DNA of 64,000 nt from Flavobacterium sp. BFFFF1. Lineage in GTDB: Bacteria; Bacteroidota; Bacteroidia; Flavobacteriales; Flavobacteriaceae. Positions 53,768 to 63,169 of this stretch are shown in pieces; within the stretch, counting starts at the first letter, position 1; every line of letters begins with the position of its first letter. The translations under genes were made by a program, and so were the position numbers. The notes beneath the pieces were generated by a model. That model worked only from the letters and a program-made list of their open reading frames with translations, did no database searches and was not told where the DNA came from. The stretch lies in the NCBI RefSeq assembly GCF_002256285.1, contig NZ_NKJE01000018.1, positions 1 through 64,000 on the forward strand, read 5' to 3'.

Positions 53768-54469
53768 CTACGAAAACTCCTCCAACTTACTTTTCCGCTT
53801 CTCCCAGTCCGGACACATCGCGTCCTGCAATTCAAAAAATGCCTTCGCATGGTTGTGGTGGACTAAATGACATAATTCATGAATAATCACATACTCTATA
53901 CATCGTCTTGGCGCACGAACCAGTTTTGGATTCAGGATGATTTTGCCTTTTGGTGTGCAGCTTCCCCAGCGGGTTGCCATTTCCTGCACATAAATTCCCG
54001 AAGGAACTGCGCCCAGCTTTTTGAATTTTTCGATTAGCGGGTTGGCAATCTCTACAAATTTTACTTTTGCTTTTTCCCTATACCAGTCTTCTAAAAGCAC
54101 TTTAGCCTTGCTCTTCTTTTTAGCATTAACCTGCAGAAACCGTCCTTTGTACTGCACTTCCTCTTTAGAGGACTCGATCACTTCAAGCCTCAATTGCCTT
54201 CCGAGATAATAAAGGGATTCTCCTGAAACGAATTGTTGTTGAACCGGATTTGGCAAAAAGCGCAGGAAATAGCTTTGTTGTTTAATGATCCACAATGCCC
54301 TTTTCTTTATTTTCTCTTCCACATTCTCAATTGGCGTGTCTAACGGGGCCTTTATGCTGATTCCTGTATCAGGATGCACAGTAATCCCCAAACTCTTCCT
54401 TTTTGAAAATTGCAGTTTATAGACAAGCTGCTTTGAGCCAAATTGCAGTGTCTTCTCTATAGCTTCCAT
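53768..54469 (-). CDS. YgjP-type (DUF45/M48-like) metallopeptidase
   Basis: 233 residues. The C-terminal half has the zinc protease motif IIHELCHLVHHNHAKAFF (HExxH at about 188, third ligand region downstream) preceded by ATRWGSCTPKGKIILNPKL, the YgjP family hallmark. Such genes are very often encoded beside hsdR in type I RM loci. The ATG overlaps the hsdR stop by one base (TAATG), so it is translationally coupled to hsdR. Its substrate is unknown. Confidence 0.92.
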   Translation of the reverse strand: MEAIEKTLQFGSKQLVYKLQFSKRKSLGITVHPDTGISIKAPLDTPIENVEEKIKKRALWIIKQQSYFLRFLPNPVQQQFVSGESLYYLGRQLRLEVIESSKEEVQYKGRFLQVNAKKKSKAKVLLEDWYREKAKVKFVEIANPLIEKFKKLGAVPSGIYVQEMATRWGSCTPKGKIILNPKLVRAPRRCIEYVIIHELCHLVHHNHAKAFFELQDAMCPDWEKRKSKLEEFS

Positions 54470-57400
54470 TACTTATAATTCGCTATTGCGATTTTCAGGC
54501 AGTCTTCAGCTACTTCTTCAGCCTTGTCAATATCCATATTCAGTTCATCAATCAGGTACTCGCCAATATAAAAAGTCATCTTACGCAGGATGTCCCCTTT
54601 ATTCTGCCAGTCTACAATTTTATATTGGTTGATGATGGTATCGACCTCCTCCGCAAAAGCGACTGCATGGTCGCCAAGCGAGCCGCCATAAGATACCGCC
54701 AGCCTGTAGATCGGAATGGCCCTGCTTTTCTCTTCGAGTTCAGTCGGTGTATCATCTGCTTTTTTTGTAATCGCCTGATTGCGCAGGATATTCAACTTCT
54801 TAAACGCTTCTGCCTCGGAAATTCGGTTGGCGCGAAGGTCTGAGATGGTCTGACGTATTAATTCGGAAAGTTTTTTATAGAAAACAGGATCCTCATCCAT
54901 TCTTTCAGTAATATGTTTCGAGGTTCTGCTGGCAATGGTTTCCGCTCTTGCCCTACTGCCAACAATTTTTTCAAGCTCTTTTTCAAATGCTTCGGTATCC
55001 ATGATACTGACCTGTTCCGTCAGCCTGATGATTTCCTCAGTAGTGACATGCTGATCAAGCAACTTCTGCAACTGTTTTTCGTACTTCTTAAAGTCAATGG
55101 CGTCTGAATAGGTATTGACACTTGCATTCCTTAATGCCGCATAAAACTTTAAATGACGGGCATACAATTCCTTTGTATTTTCAGGCGTATTGTTCTCGAA
55201 GTCCAATGATGAGAAAGCCATTTTTAAAGTTTTGGCAAAGACTGAAAATTTGACATAAAATTCTGCTCTCTTATATTCGTCAGCGAGGGCATTGCTGTAA
55301 GCAACAATATCAAGCTTATTCTTAACTTCCTTAAAAATAGCATTGAGCTCTGCATGCTGCTGTGGCAGTTTGTCAATCTCTTTTTTAATATCCGTAAACG
55401 TGCCTTCAAGATCTTCGCCTTCAAATTCAGCAAGGTTCGAATACGTATTCATCGCCTCGTCCAACTCCCCTATAATCCCCTCATAATCGATGATAAAGCC
55501 GAAATCCTTACCCGGATAGACCCTGTTCACACGTGCAATGGCTTGTAGCAATGTATGCTCCCGCAATTTGCGGCACACATACATCACAATCACCTGAGGC
55601 ACATCAAATCCCGTCAGCAGTTTATCCACCACAATCAATAGCTCCGGATAACCTGTCTTTTTAAACTGATTGATAATGGTCTTATCAAAGTCCTTTCCGT
55701 ATTTGGCTTCCATTTGTTTCCAATACAGGACTACTTCGCTTGCCGGCTCATCATGCGGATCCTCATTTCCCTCCCTGTTATCCGGAGAAGAGATAATGAC
55801 TTCAGTAGACACTTTTCCGATCAAGTCGAAAGCTCTTTTATACTTGATTGCAGTCTTCTTATCGGGCGTGACCACCATACCTTTAAAACCGCTGCGCTCT
55901 CCCGTTTTATCTTCACCCCAATTTTGCGTAAAGTGATCGGAGATATCCCTTGCTATCTCATCAATACGCTGTTCGGTTTTCGAAATCAGGTTAGCCTGGC
56001 TGAATTTCTTTTTTAAGTCGTTTTTTTGGTAGTCAGAAAGCGATTCTGATACACTATCAAATCCCCGGTCTAATGCTTTTTGATTCACATCCTGCATTGC
56101 ATGGCGCCCTTCATACAGTATCGGTACAATGGCCTTATCTTCCACCGCCTGCAGGATGGTGTAGGCATCGATTATACCGCCAAACTTCTGGGCTGTACTC
56201 TTTTCCTTTTTCATTAGCGGCGTTCCGGTAAAGGCTAGAAAACAGGCATTCGGCAATACCTTCTGCATCTTGACGTTGAAGGTACCATACTGGGTGCGGT
56301 GTCCTTCATCAATCAGAACAAATATATTTTGGCTCTCCAGCGGGCTGCTTCCAAGCTTTTTCACTGCAGCTTCAAACTTATTGATGACAGTCGTGATTAC
56401 AGCATCTCCATTGCTGTTTAGTAAATCAACGAGCTGCTGCCCGGTTTTGGCGTTATGCACTGGTACTTCAGCGTTTTTAAACGTTTCTGTAATCTGGGTA
56501 TCGAGGTCGATACGGTCTGTAACCAACACGATCTTAGGATTGCGGATGGTACCGTATATTTTTTTAGCCAGCATCGCCATGGTCAGTGATTTACCGCTGC
56601 CCTGGGTATGCCAAATGACCCCTCCTTCTCTTCGTCCATCATGAGGGTTTTGTATCCGGTCCATGATTTTATTGATCGCAAAATATTGCTGGTACCGTGC
56701 AATCTTTTTAAAAACGCCACCTTCAAACAATATAAAATCCTGAACCAATTGCAGCAAACGCTCCGGACGGCAAAGCCAATACAGGTACTCATCCTGAAGG
56801 CTGGTTTCGAGCTGCTCTTTTTCCTTTTGTTCGATTACAAAACGCTCGAGTGAAGTACGGCAGATGAAAAGCTTTTGCTTTTGCGCTTCTGTTAAGGGCT
56901 GGTTGACCAATGCATTTAAAACAGCCGGATCGTAACTTTCCGTTTCTTTCCACGCCGCCCAGAATTCTTCTTTGGTATCCGTCGTCGCATATTTAGCCTG
57001 CGAAACGGCCAGGCCCATCAGCAACTGGCTGTATACATACAAGTTGCGAACGCCGTCTTCATACTGGTTGCGGATGTGCTGTGAAATCGCTTCCCCTATC
57101 GGCTCTTTAATATCTGGCCGCTTGCATTCAATGATGCAAAGCGGTATCCCGTTTACAAATAAAACAATATCCGGGCGGTAGCAGTCTGTAGTACCAGTAC
57201 GCATGACCTGGTATTCTTCGGTAACATGGAATACATTGTTCTCAAAGTTATACCAGTCGATATATTGAAGGGTAAAACTCTTCTTATCGCCATCAATACT
57301 TTGCTCAAGGGCCTTCCCATAAATAAGCAGTTCAAAAGCCTTTTTGCTCGCGGCAATATAACCTTCATTCATCGGCATATCTTTCAGCACCAGTATCCCG

Positions 57401-57630
57401 TTTTCGATATTGGCATCGCTGAAGATGGCTGTCTTTGTGGTACTGACCTGAATGCTGTTAATTGCCTTGAGTTGTTTCCTTAGTATGGGCTCCAGAATCA
57501 CATTACTGGTCCGGTCGGCGCGCAGACTTAAGGCCTCCTCTGGTGTGAGATAAATATATCCAAGCTTCTGCAGTAATTGCAGCGCCGGGATTTGTGAGGA
57601 ATGGTCTTCTTTGAAGGAGGGGGTTTGCAT
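54469..57630 (-). CDS. hsdR: Type I restriction enzyme R subunit HsdR (second locus)
   Basis: 1053 residues, a longer type than the first-locus HsdR. N-terminal nuclease: D154, E168 and K170 (YRPDIVLFVNGIPLCIIECK), then helicase with HTQGSGKSLT (Walker A, about 345), LIDEGHRTQYG (motif II) and LQAIARVNRVYPGKDFG (motif VI), and a helical C terminus. It translocates and cuts DNA in complex with HsdM and HsdS. It lies 7 bases after the kinase gene and overlaps the metallopeptidase gene by one base. Confidence 0.97.
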   Translation of the reverse strand: MQTPSFKEDHSSQIPALQLLQKLGYIYLTPEEALSLRADRTSNVILEPILRKQLKAINSIQVSTTKTAIFSDANIENGILVLKDMPMNEGYIAASKKAFELLIYGKALEQSIDGDKKSFTLQYIDWYNFENNVFHVTEEYQVMRTGTTDCYRPDIVLFVNGIPLCIIECKRPDIKEPIGEAISQHIRNQYEDGVRNLYVYSQLLMGLAVSQAKYATTDTKEEFWAAWKETESYDPAVLNALVNQPLTEAQKQKLFICRTSLERFVIEQKEKEQLETSLQDEYLYWLCRPERLLQLVQDFILFEGGVFKKIARYQQYFAINKIMDRIQNPHDGRREGGVIWHTQGSGKSLTMAMLAKKIYGTIRNPKIVLVTDRIDLDTQITETFKNAEVPVHNAKTGQQLVDLLNSNGDAVITTVINKFEAAVKKLGSSPLESQNIFVLIDEGHRTQYGTFNVKMQKVLPNACFLAFTGTPLMKKEKSTAQKFGGIIDAYTILQAVEDKAIVPILYEGRHAMQDVNQKALDRGFDSVSESLSDYQKNDLKKKFSQANLISKTEQRIDEIARDISDHFTQNWGEDKTGERSGFKGMVVTPDKKTAIKYKRAFDLIGKVSTEVIISSPDNREGNEDPHDEPASEVVLYWKQMEAKYGKDFDKTIINQFKKTGYPELLIVVDKLLTGFDVPQVIVMYVCRKLREHTLLQAIARVNRVYPGKDFGFIIDYEGIIGELDEAMNTYSNLAEFEGEDLEGTFTDIKKEIDKLPQQHAELNAIFKEVKNKLDIVAYSNALADEYKRAEFYVKFSVFAKTLKMAFSSLDFENNTPENTKELYARHLKFYAALRNASVNTYSDAIDFKKYEKQLQKLLDQHVTTEEIIRLTEQVSIMDTEAFEKELEKIVGSRARAETIASRTSKHITERMDEDPVFYKKLSELIRQTISDLRANRISEAEAFKKLNILRNQAITKKADDTPTELEEKSRAIPIYRLAVSYGGSLGDHAVAFAEEVDTIINQYKIVDWQNKGDILRKMTFYIGEYLIDELNMDIDKAEEVAEDCLKIAIANYK

Positions 57631-57637
57631 TTCTTAA

Positions 57638-58723
57638 TTAATTTAAATTGGAAATGTGCGACGCAATCGTCGCCGTATAATCACCTGATCTTCTCCAGCC
57701 GGTTGTCCCTAATTTTTCAGTAGAAAAACCCTTATTGGACTCCATTATCCTAAATCTTTCGCCTTTAATTTTTGTCGCATAATAAATATCTCCATCCTGA
57801 CACCAATTTGTCAATCTTTTTTGAGCTTTATATAAATCATTCAAAAACTCAGCAGTGTTGGAATATCTGACATTAAGTTTTGGATGCGTAGCTTTCTTAA
57901 TGATATTTATAATCTGTTTATTTACATACGGAGGTAATGTATCATACCTTAATAAATTACCTTTTGAAATCATAGCAAAAATAACTTTATCAATAAAAAC
58001 GCTCTGTTCATATGTCCCAGTTATAGACCTGAGTTTAATTTGTTCCTTCGGTGACAACCACTCTGCATATGTATCAGGAAAGAATCCCCCTAAAATCTGG
58101 TACATAGAAACTCCTATTTGGTAAATATCAGATTGAGTGGTATAACTTTCCCCTCTGATTATTTCAGGCGGCATATATATAGTAGTTGTCCTTGAGCCAC
58201 CTATTTTGCCTTCATGGCTAAATTGCTTAATCGACCCAAAATCTGCAATCAACGGCTCACCAGAAGCCTCATAAATCAATATGTTTTTAGGTTTAATATC
58301 ACGATGAACTATTTTAACATCATCTTTATGTAATTCTCCTAATCCCAATAAAATACCATGAATTATATTTAATGCCTTTTTTAAATCAAGCTTTCCTTCC
58401 TTAAAGTATTTCTCTAAGTCTCCACCATCAATTTCATCAGTCATAAAATAACTGTGATATTTACCTATTCTTTTTGCATCCCTTACCCTTAGAATATTTG
58501 GATGATCTAATTTTGAAAGGATTTTTGGTTCGCTGTGAGATGTACTTTTTTCTCCACCATAGTATATTTTTAGAGCAATACGCCTATCAAATATTTTGTG
58601 CTGGCCAAAAAAGATATCACAATTACCTCCTTCTTGAGAGACTTTATCAATATCAAAGTCTTTTTGCTCGTTCAAAAAATTAATTATTTCGTCATCAAGA
58701 CCTAATTCAGATAAATCTATCAT
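57638..58723 (-). CDS. Serine/threonine protein kinase (type I RM cargo)
   Basis: 361 residues. A complete Hanks-type kinase domain: Gly-loop EGGNCDIFFG (31-40), Lys52 in ALKIY, catalytic HRDIKPKN (140-147), DFG (161-163), and the PPE segment (185-188) with QSDIYQIGVSMY. The C terminus (290-361) is a short extra domain (YYATKIKGERFRIM). No membrane helix, so it works in the cytoplasm. It sits between the DUF3010 gene (2-base gap) and hsdR (7-base gap), in visibly more A/T-rich DNA than hsdR. Its position in a type I RM operon suggests a defence or regulatory role; no substrate is known. Confidence 0.93.
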   Translation of the reverse strand: MIDLSELGLDDEIINFLNEQKDFDIDKVSQEGGNCDIFFGQHKIFDRRIALKIYYGGEKSTSHSEPKILSKLDHPNILRVRDAKRIGKYHSYFMTDEIDGGDLEKYFKEGKLDLKKALNIIHGILLGLGELHKDDVKIVHRDIKPKNILIYEASGEPLIADFGSIKQFSHEGKIGGSRTTTIYMPPEIIRGESYTTQSDIYQIGVSMYQILGGFFPDTYAEWLSPKEQIKLRSITGTYEQSVFIDKVIFAMISKGNLLRYDTLPPYVNKQIINIIKKATHPKLNVRYSNTAEFLNDLYKAQKRLTNWCQDGDIYYATKIKGERFRIMESNKGFSTEKLGTTGWRRSGDYTATIASHISNLN

Positions 58724-58725
58724 GA

Positions 58726-59145
58726 TTATTTAGTTTTAATATGATGAAATGCAATTTTTAAAGCTTCAGCCTGATATCCATGCTGAGCATTTAATTCAAG
58801 CGTGTTCTTTTTGTAAAAGGCTGCAATCGTTGACGGATTGACGAGGCTTATCTTTGCTTTATTGTATAACTGAATAATACCCTCTATCTTAAAAGATATA
58901 GGTGATGGCGCATGCAACCCTTTACCTTTGGGATTCCTATATTTAATAACAATTTCATCTGGCGAGAAATTTTCAAAAGCTGCAAAAAGAGCATTTTTAA
59001 ATAAGACTACATTTTCCGCTATTTCATCATCTTCAAGCTTAACTGGCTTGTATTTATCTGTGTAATCTGTAATGTCTCCATTATTGCCTTCCAAAGCAAC
59101 AATTCTAACTTCTCTTCCCGAAATCTCTATTCCCAATACTTTCAT
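58726..59145 (-). CDS. DUF3010 protein (RNase H-like fold), type I RM cargo
   Basis: 139 residues, matching DUF3010: MKVLGIEISGREVRIVALEG at the start (an RNase H-like first strand with Glu), FKIEGIIQLYNKAKISLVNPSTIAAFYKK in the second half, and AEALKIAFHHI at the end. The fold is shared with YqgF/RuvC-type nucleases; whether it is active is open. Seventeen bases from hsdS and two from the kinase gene. The pairing of DUF3010 with a kinase is conserved here as a unit of cargo. Confidence 0.7.
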   Translation of the reverse strand: MKVLGIEISGREVRIVALEGNNGDITDYTDKYKPVKLEDDEIAENVVLFKNALFAAFENFSPDEIVIKYRNPKGKGLHAPSPISFKIEGIIQLYNKAKISLVNPSTIAAFYKKNTLELNAQHGYQAEALKIAFHHIKTK

Positions 59146-59162
59146 CTTCTTTCCTTTTTAAA

Positions 59163-60413
59163 TTAATACTTCAACCGCTTGCTCCCCGTCAACAACACCT
59201 GCATCAATCCCTTTTTCTGCAACTTCATTTGATCGAGCTTCGTTTTTAATAATTGGATTTCTTTGTCAATCGACTCAAGAACATTAGCTATAGCTTCCTG
59301 CTCTTTCTTCTCTGGAATAAAAACTTCTAATTTTAAAAAGTCCTTTTTACTCATTACCCTGTTTCTGCCAGCTCCACCAGGAGAAATCAGGTCAAGCATA
59401 TTTTTAAATCTGTTTCCCAGAATAAAAAACTTAAAATACAACGGCGATGCCTCTTCAGAAAAAGTATAAGTTGGAAAGCGATGGGAAACTAACCCGCCTT
59501 CATCTGCTTTAGTTGCAATTGCAATAGCCTGTTCCCATGCAAAAGTTATATTTACAACCAAATCATTTTCTTTGACCATATACAACTTATCCATAGCTAT
59601 AGCTTTAGGATCAAAATTAGGTTTGTGAAAAATCCCTTTACCATGGCTTCTTAAGCCCAATGCTAAAAACAAATCAATAGGTTTGTTTACTTCTCGCGGT
59701 GTATAAATTAAAAACTTTTGAAGCGACTTATAATTCCATTTATTTTCAAATCCTTTCAATCGCTTTTTACCCGAAAGCAACCCTTGCATCAACCCCTTTT
59801 TACGAAGCTCTTTTTGAGTAATAAGACTGTTCAGTTTTTCAATAGTTTTATCCCACTCAGAAAGGCAATTGGCTATAGCTTGTTGTTCTTGAATTTTCGG
59901 ATACGGAATTTGTAATGCTGCATACTCCAAGCTATTTATGCCTGGCTGACCACTTCTCATACTTGTCGTTTTTACCCAATCCCAATAAGGTTTTGATTTT
60001 GTATAAGACCATAGAAAATATTCATTTACTACACTCACGTCAATCCGAAACCGGATAAGGAAACCTGCAAAAACCAACTTACCGTCATTTTCATTATATA
60101 AATATGATTTTCCCACTGTCGCACCAGTTCTCACGAATACAACATCATTTATCTGCAATAAAAAATTATCAGCATTTGCATTATTTACCGAAGTTTTTTT
60201 ATCCAGACAAAATCTACCTTCATCATCAATATCAGTAATTCTAATATATGCTGGTAAATTTTCACTGTATTCAACAGCCGCAGCATTAATTCCATATTCT
60301 CCTTTACCAAGGCAAACACTTCTCAATTTCTTCACCTCCCACTCCTCCGGAATAACTCCCAAAGCAGAATGCTTATATCCTACAGCTATATCATTTTCCT
60401 TTATTATCGACAT
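59163..60413 (-). CDS. hsdS: Type I restriction-modification specificity subunit HsdS (second locus)
   Basis: 416 residues with two TRDs: the first starts YKHSALGVIPEEWEVKKLRSVC, its repeat after the first spacer helix (QKELRKKGLMQGLLSGKKRLKGF) starts ENKWNYKSLQKFL, and the last spacer is DQMKLQKKGLMQVLLTGSKRL. Both TRDs therefore appear intact. The sequence is unrelated to the first locus HsdS, so the two RM systems recognise different DNA sites. Start overlaps the Fic stop by one base. Confidence 0.95.
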   Translation of the reverse strand: MSIIKENDIAVGYKHSALGVIPEEWEVKKLRSVCLGKGEYGINAAAVEYSENLPAYIRITDIDDEGRFCLDKKTSVNNANADNFLLQINDVVFVRTGATVGKSYLYNENDGKLVFAGFLIRFRIDVSVVNEYFLWSYTKSKPYWDWVKTTSMRSGQPGINSLEYAALQIPYPKIQEQQAIANCLSEWDKTIEKLNSLITQKELRKKGLMQGLLSGKKRLKGFENKWNYKSLQKFLIYTPREVNKPIDLFLALGLRSHGKGIFHKPNFDPKAIAMDKLYMVKENDLVVNITFAWEQAIAIATKADEGGLVSHRFPTYTFSEEASPLYFKFFILGNRFKNMLDLISPGGAGRNRVMSKKDFLKLEVFIPEKKEQEAIANVLESIDKEIQLLKTKLDQMKLQKKGLMQVLLTGSKRLKY

Positions 60414-61804
60414 TAAATTTTACTTTTTTTCGAATTCTTGATTTCCGTTAAAACCGCAGCAGCTAATGTTCTTACGATTTGCTGGGCTTCTTCAATACTT
60501 AGTTTTTCAGAATAAAGCGATTTAATAAAATAATCGTCTCCCGAATAACTCCCCTTATTGTTGATCACATAGCTATATCGATCAAAAGTCACATACAACG
60601 TAGAGGAAATACCAAAAGTGTTAATGCCATCATATTTAAATGCCTCAAAGTATATCTGCATCTCGACGAAATCAATATCTGTAATGGTATAGATCTCCTG
60701 ATTTGCAATCTCCTCGGTTGTTAACGTCAAATGACTCTTCATTGTTAAAAATAGCTCATCAACATCCTTAAATTGAAATTGTCTGTCATTCCTGGAACTA
60801 AACCGTATACTGTAATGCTTTTTGGCAAACATATCGTCGAACTGGCTTAGCTTTTCTTTAAACAAAGCAAATAATGATGCTAAGGAACTGTCGTATAAAT
60901 CAACTATCACCTTTCCTGATTTTTCAATCAATTCATTATCGCCTCTTCTGCCGGTTAATTCCTTTTTAAACAAACTGATTTCCTTATCCAAATCATCATC
61001 CTCAGCCAAATCCTCATTCCGCGCCGCCTTCAATGCCATATTCAACGACCATTGCAACTGCTCCGCGATATACGCAATAAACGGCGCATAATCGCCAACA
61101 TCAGCCAGGCGTAAAACCCTTAAGTAATTGACCTTATCCTTCGATTTAATGATTACAGGCGGATACCCGTACTTCAATAATACATAATTCATCAGCAGCC
61201 TCGAAACCCTGCCGTTGCCATCATCAAACGGATGGATGCGCACAAATTTATAATGCAGCAGCGCCGCCAGCGTTACCGCATGGACAGCTTCTTCTTCACC
61301 CCGAAACCATTCTATGAGTTCCTGCATCAATGCAGGGGTTTCTGCCGGAGAAGCATAGTTGAATATTTCACCGTTTGCCAGTCTTACAGAATTGGGTTGT
61401 TCCTTGTATTCGCCTACTTTAATCAGTCTTCGAGTATCCTGCCCATCAGGCGTAATGGCTTCTTTCCAGAACGGGCGTACCAACAGCACCTTATTAAGGT
61501 CCCTGATGTCCTGCTCCGTTAAAGGACGCTCCCTGTCCTTCGCCAACTGCTCCGTCATATGATACGCGACATCATGCGCCTTCATTTCTTCATATTCGCG
61601 CATCGTATGGCTGCCCTTCGTGTCATCAAAAATCAGCAGCAATTCCGTTTCACTGTACGACAGCGTATTCCCTTCCAGATGATTGGAATTATAATTGAAT
61701 TCCAATCGGAATTTCTTATCCAGCTTTTGTTTATTCTCCGGGCTCGCGGCAGGCAGCGACTTCAATTCTGCCATTAACTCATCAACAATATCGAGTGGGT
61801 GCAT
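60413..61804 (-). CDS. Fic family protein with N-terminal inhibitory helix (1 of 2)
   Basis: 463 residues. The catalytic Fic motif HPFDDGNGR is at 191-199, and a class II-like inhibitory motif [S/T]-xxx-E-[G/N] appears as SNHLEG (40-45), so it is self-inhibited until derepressed. Fic enzymes usually transfer AMP to a protein target. The C terminus (about 280-463) is unassigned. It lies between hsdS (one-base overlap) and a second Fic gene in the type I operon. Confidence 0.93.
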   Translation of the reverse strand: MHPLDIVDELMAELKSLPAASPENKQKLDKKFRLEFNYNSNHLEGNTLSYSETELLLIFDDTKGSHTMREYEEMKAHDVAYHMTEQLAKDRERPLTEQDIRDLNKVLLVRPFWKEAITPDGQDTRRLIKVGEYKEQPNSVRLANGEIFNYASPAETPALMQELIEWFRGEEEAVHAVTLAALLHYKFVRIHPFDDGNGRVSRLLMNYVLLKYGYPPVIIKSKDKVNYLRVLRLADVGDYAPFIAYIAEQLQWSLNMALKAARNEDLAEDDDLDKEISLFKKELTGRRGDNELIEKSGKVIVDLYDSSLASLFALFKEKLSQFDDMFAKKHYSIRFSSRNDRQFQFKDVDELFLTMKSHLTLTTEEIANQEIYTITDIDFVEMQIYFEAFKYDGINTFGISSTLYVTFDRYSYVINNKGSYSGDDYFIKSLYSEKLSIEEAQQIVRTLAAAVLTEIKNSKKSKI

Positions 61805-61821
61805 GTAAATTGATTTTGAAG

Positions 61822-63168
61822 TTAATTAATGTCGTTTTTGATTTCGTTTAAAAGTTCAGACGCCAGATCAGACGCCATAGCTTTAATGACTGAAGCATCA
61901 GGAAATAAACTATACTTATACTCTGCTGCAAAAACGTCTTTAAAATTTAAAGAGGCACTGATACTATAAGTTGAAGTTTCAAATTCCAATTTAAAATTGA
62001 TTTCATATTTGGTTTTATTTGAACCTTTCAAACCGTACTTGTAATGACGCCATTCTACCAGATAAATATCGTTGCTGTAAATTCCATGCCCGAATATTTT
62101 TATCTCTTCAGGCTTTTTGGTACGCTCGAAAATATTCATCACAGACTGAAAATGAATTACTTCCTCCTGATGGTTTACAAAATGGTTGGTTCTGCTTTCA
62201 CTGAAAAACTCATCAAATTGGGAAGTTACTTTCTCGATGGCAGGCCACACGTCATCCCTCACATAATCAAAGATAGTAGCGATATTTTGTGGTGACTTCG
62301 TCAATTCTTTTCCCGCAAATTGCCTCCTTAACAGCATTATTTCTTTTCTAAGATCATCATCCCCGGTAATGTCCTTTCCTTCAATAGCATCCAGCACCAG
62401 TTGCTGTGAACGCAGGATCAGCTTGGCGACATAATCATAAAACAATTCCGTTGACCCACCATAACTCTGGATATCACTAATATAATTGTAATAAACACTT
62501 CTTTCTTTTTCAGTAATCCAGAAAGGCGCATAACCCTGTGCGATCAAAAGCAGGTTGGACAGGATCCTGGCTGTCCTTCCATTCCCGTCGTAAAATGGAT
62601 GTATATCAAGGTATTCCAGATGGAATTCCAACGCAATATCAATAGGATGCGGAGCCTCTTTTTTTCCTGCTGCAATGGCATCTATTCCTGCATTGGTCCT
62701 GTTCAGCAGGTCATGCATCTTGTCTTTGGTCTCTTCGGGAGTCGCAAAATAATATTTTTCCCCTTTATGGTTATATATCATATTCTGCTCTTCTTTCCAT
62801 TCCCCTATCTTAGCTTTTTTAACCTCATCGTCCTCAAACATAATGGCTTTATGAATCCTCTTTATCCTGAATTCAGAAAGTCTCGCATCACCTTTTCCAA
62901 TGGTGAGGATGTCAGTAATTACTTCATCATGCCCTCTCATTTCCAGTACATCCTTCAGAGGCTTCTCGTTAACCGTAAGATTTCCCGTCATCACACTCCG
63001 CGTTTCAGCCACTGTAAGCGTGTTCCCCTCCATACTGTTGGAATTGAAATTCCATTCCAGTCGGAACTTATAATTGATTTTCTTTTTCTGTTCGTCAGTA
63101 AGAGGACCATGCTTTTCAATCTGAGCTTTTAAAGCATCTATCTTGGTTTTGGTTTCTTTGTAACTCAT
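61822..63168 (-). CDS. Fic family protein with N-terminal inhibitory helix (2 of 2)
   Basis: 448 residues. Fic motif HPFYDGNGR (190-198); inhibitory motif SNSMEG (43-48), the same position in the N terminus as in its neighbour. The two Fic proteins share the KFRLE(F/W)N-(Y/F)-NSN-x-(L/M)-EGNTL block and overall order, but are clearly diverged, so this is an old duplication or double recruitment. It is 1 base after hsdM and 17 bases before the first Fic gene. Confidence 0.93.
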   Translation of the reverse strand: MSYKETKTKIDALKAQIEKHGPLTDEQKKKINYKFRLEWNFNSNSMEGNTLTVAETRSVMTGNLTVNEKPLKDVLEMRGHDEVITDILTIGKGDARLSEFRIKRIHKAIMFEDDEVKKAKIGEWKEEQNMIYNHKGEKYYFATPEETKDKMHDLLNRTNAGIDAIAAGKKEAPHPIDIALEFHLEYLDIHPFYDGNGRTARILSNLLLIAQGYAPFWITEKERSVYYNYISDIQSYGGSTELFYDYVAKLILRSQQLVLDAIEGKDITGDDDLRKEIMLLRRQFAGKELTKSPQNIATIFDYVRDDVWPAIEKVTSQFDEFFSESRTNHFVNHQEEVIHFQSVMNIFERTKKPEEIKIFGHGIYSNDIYLVEWRHYKYGLKGSNKTKYEINFKLEFETSTYSISASLNFKDVFAAEYKYSLFPDASVIKAMASDLASELLNEIKNDIN

Positions 63169-63169
63169 C

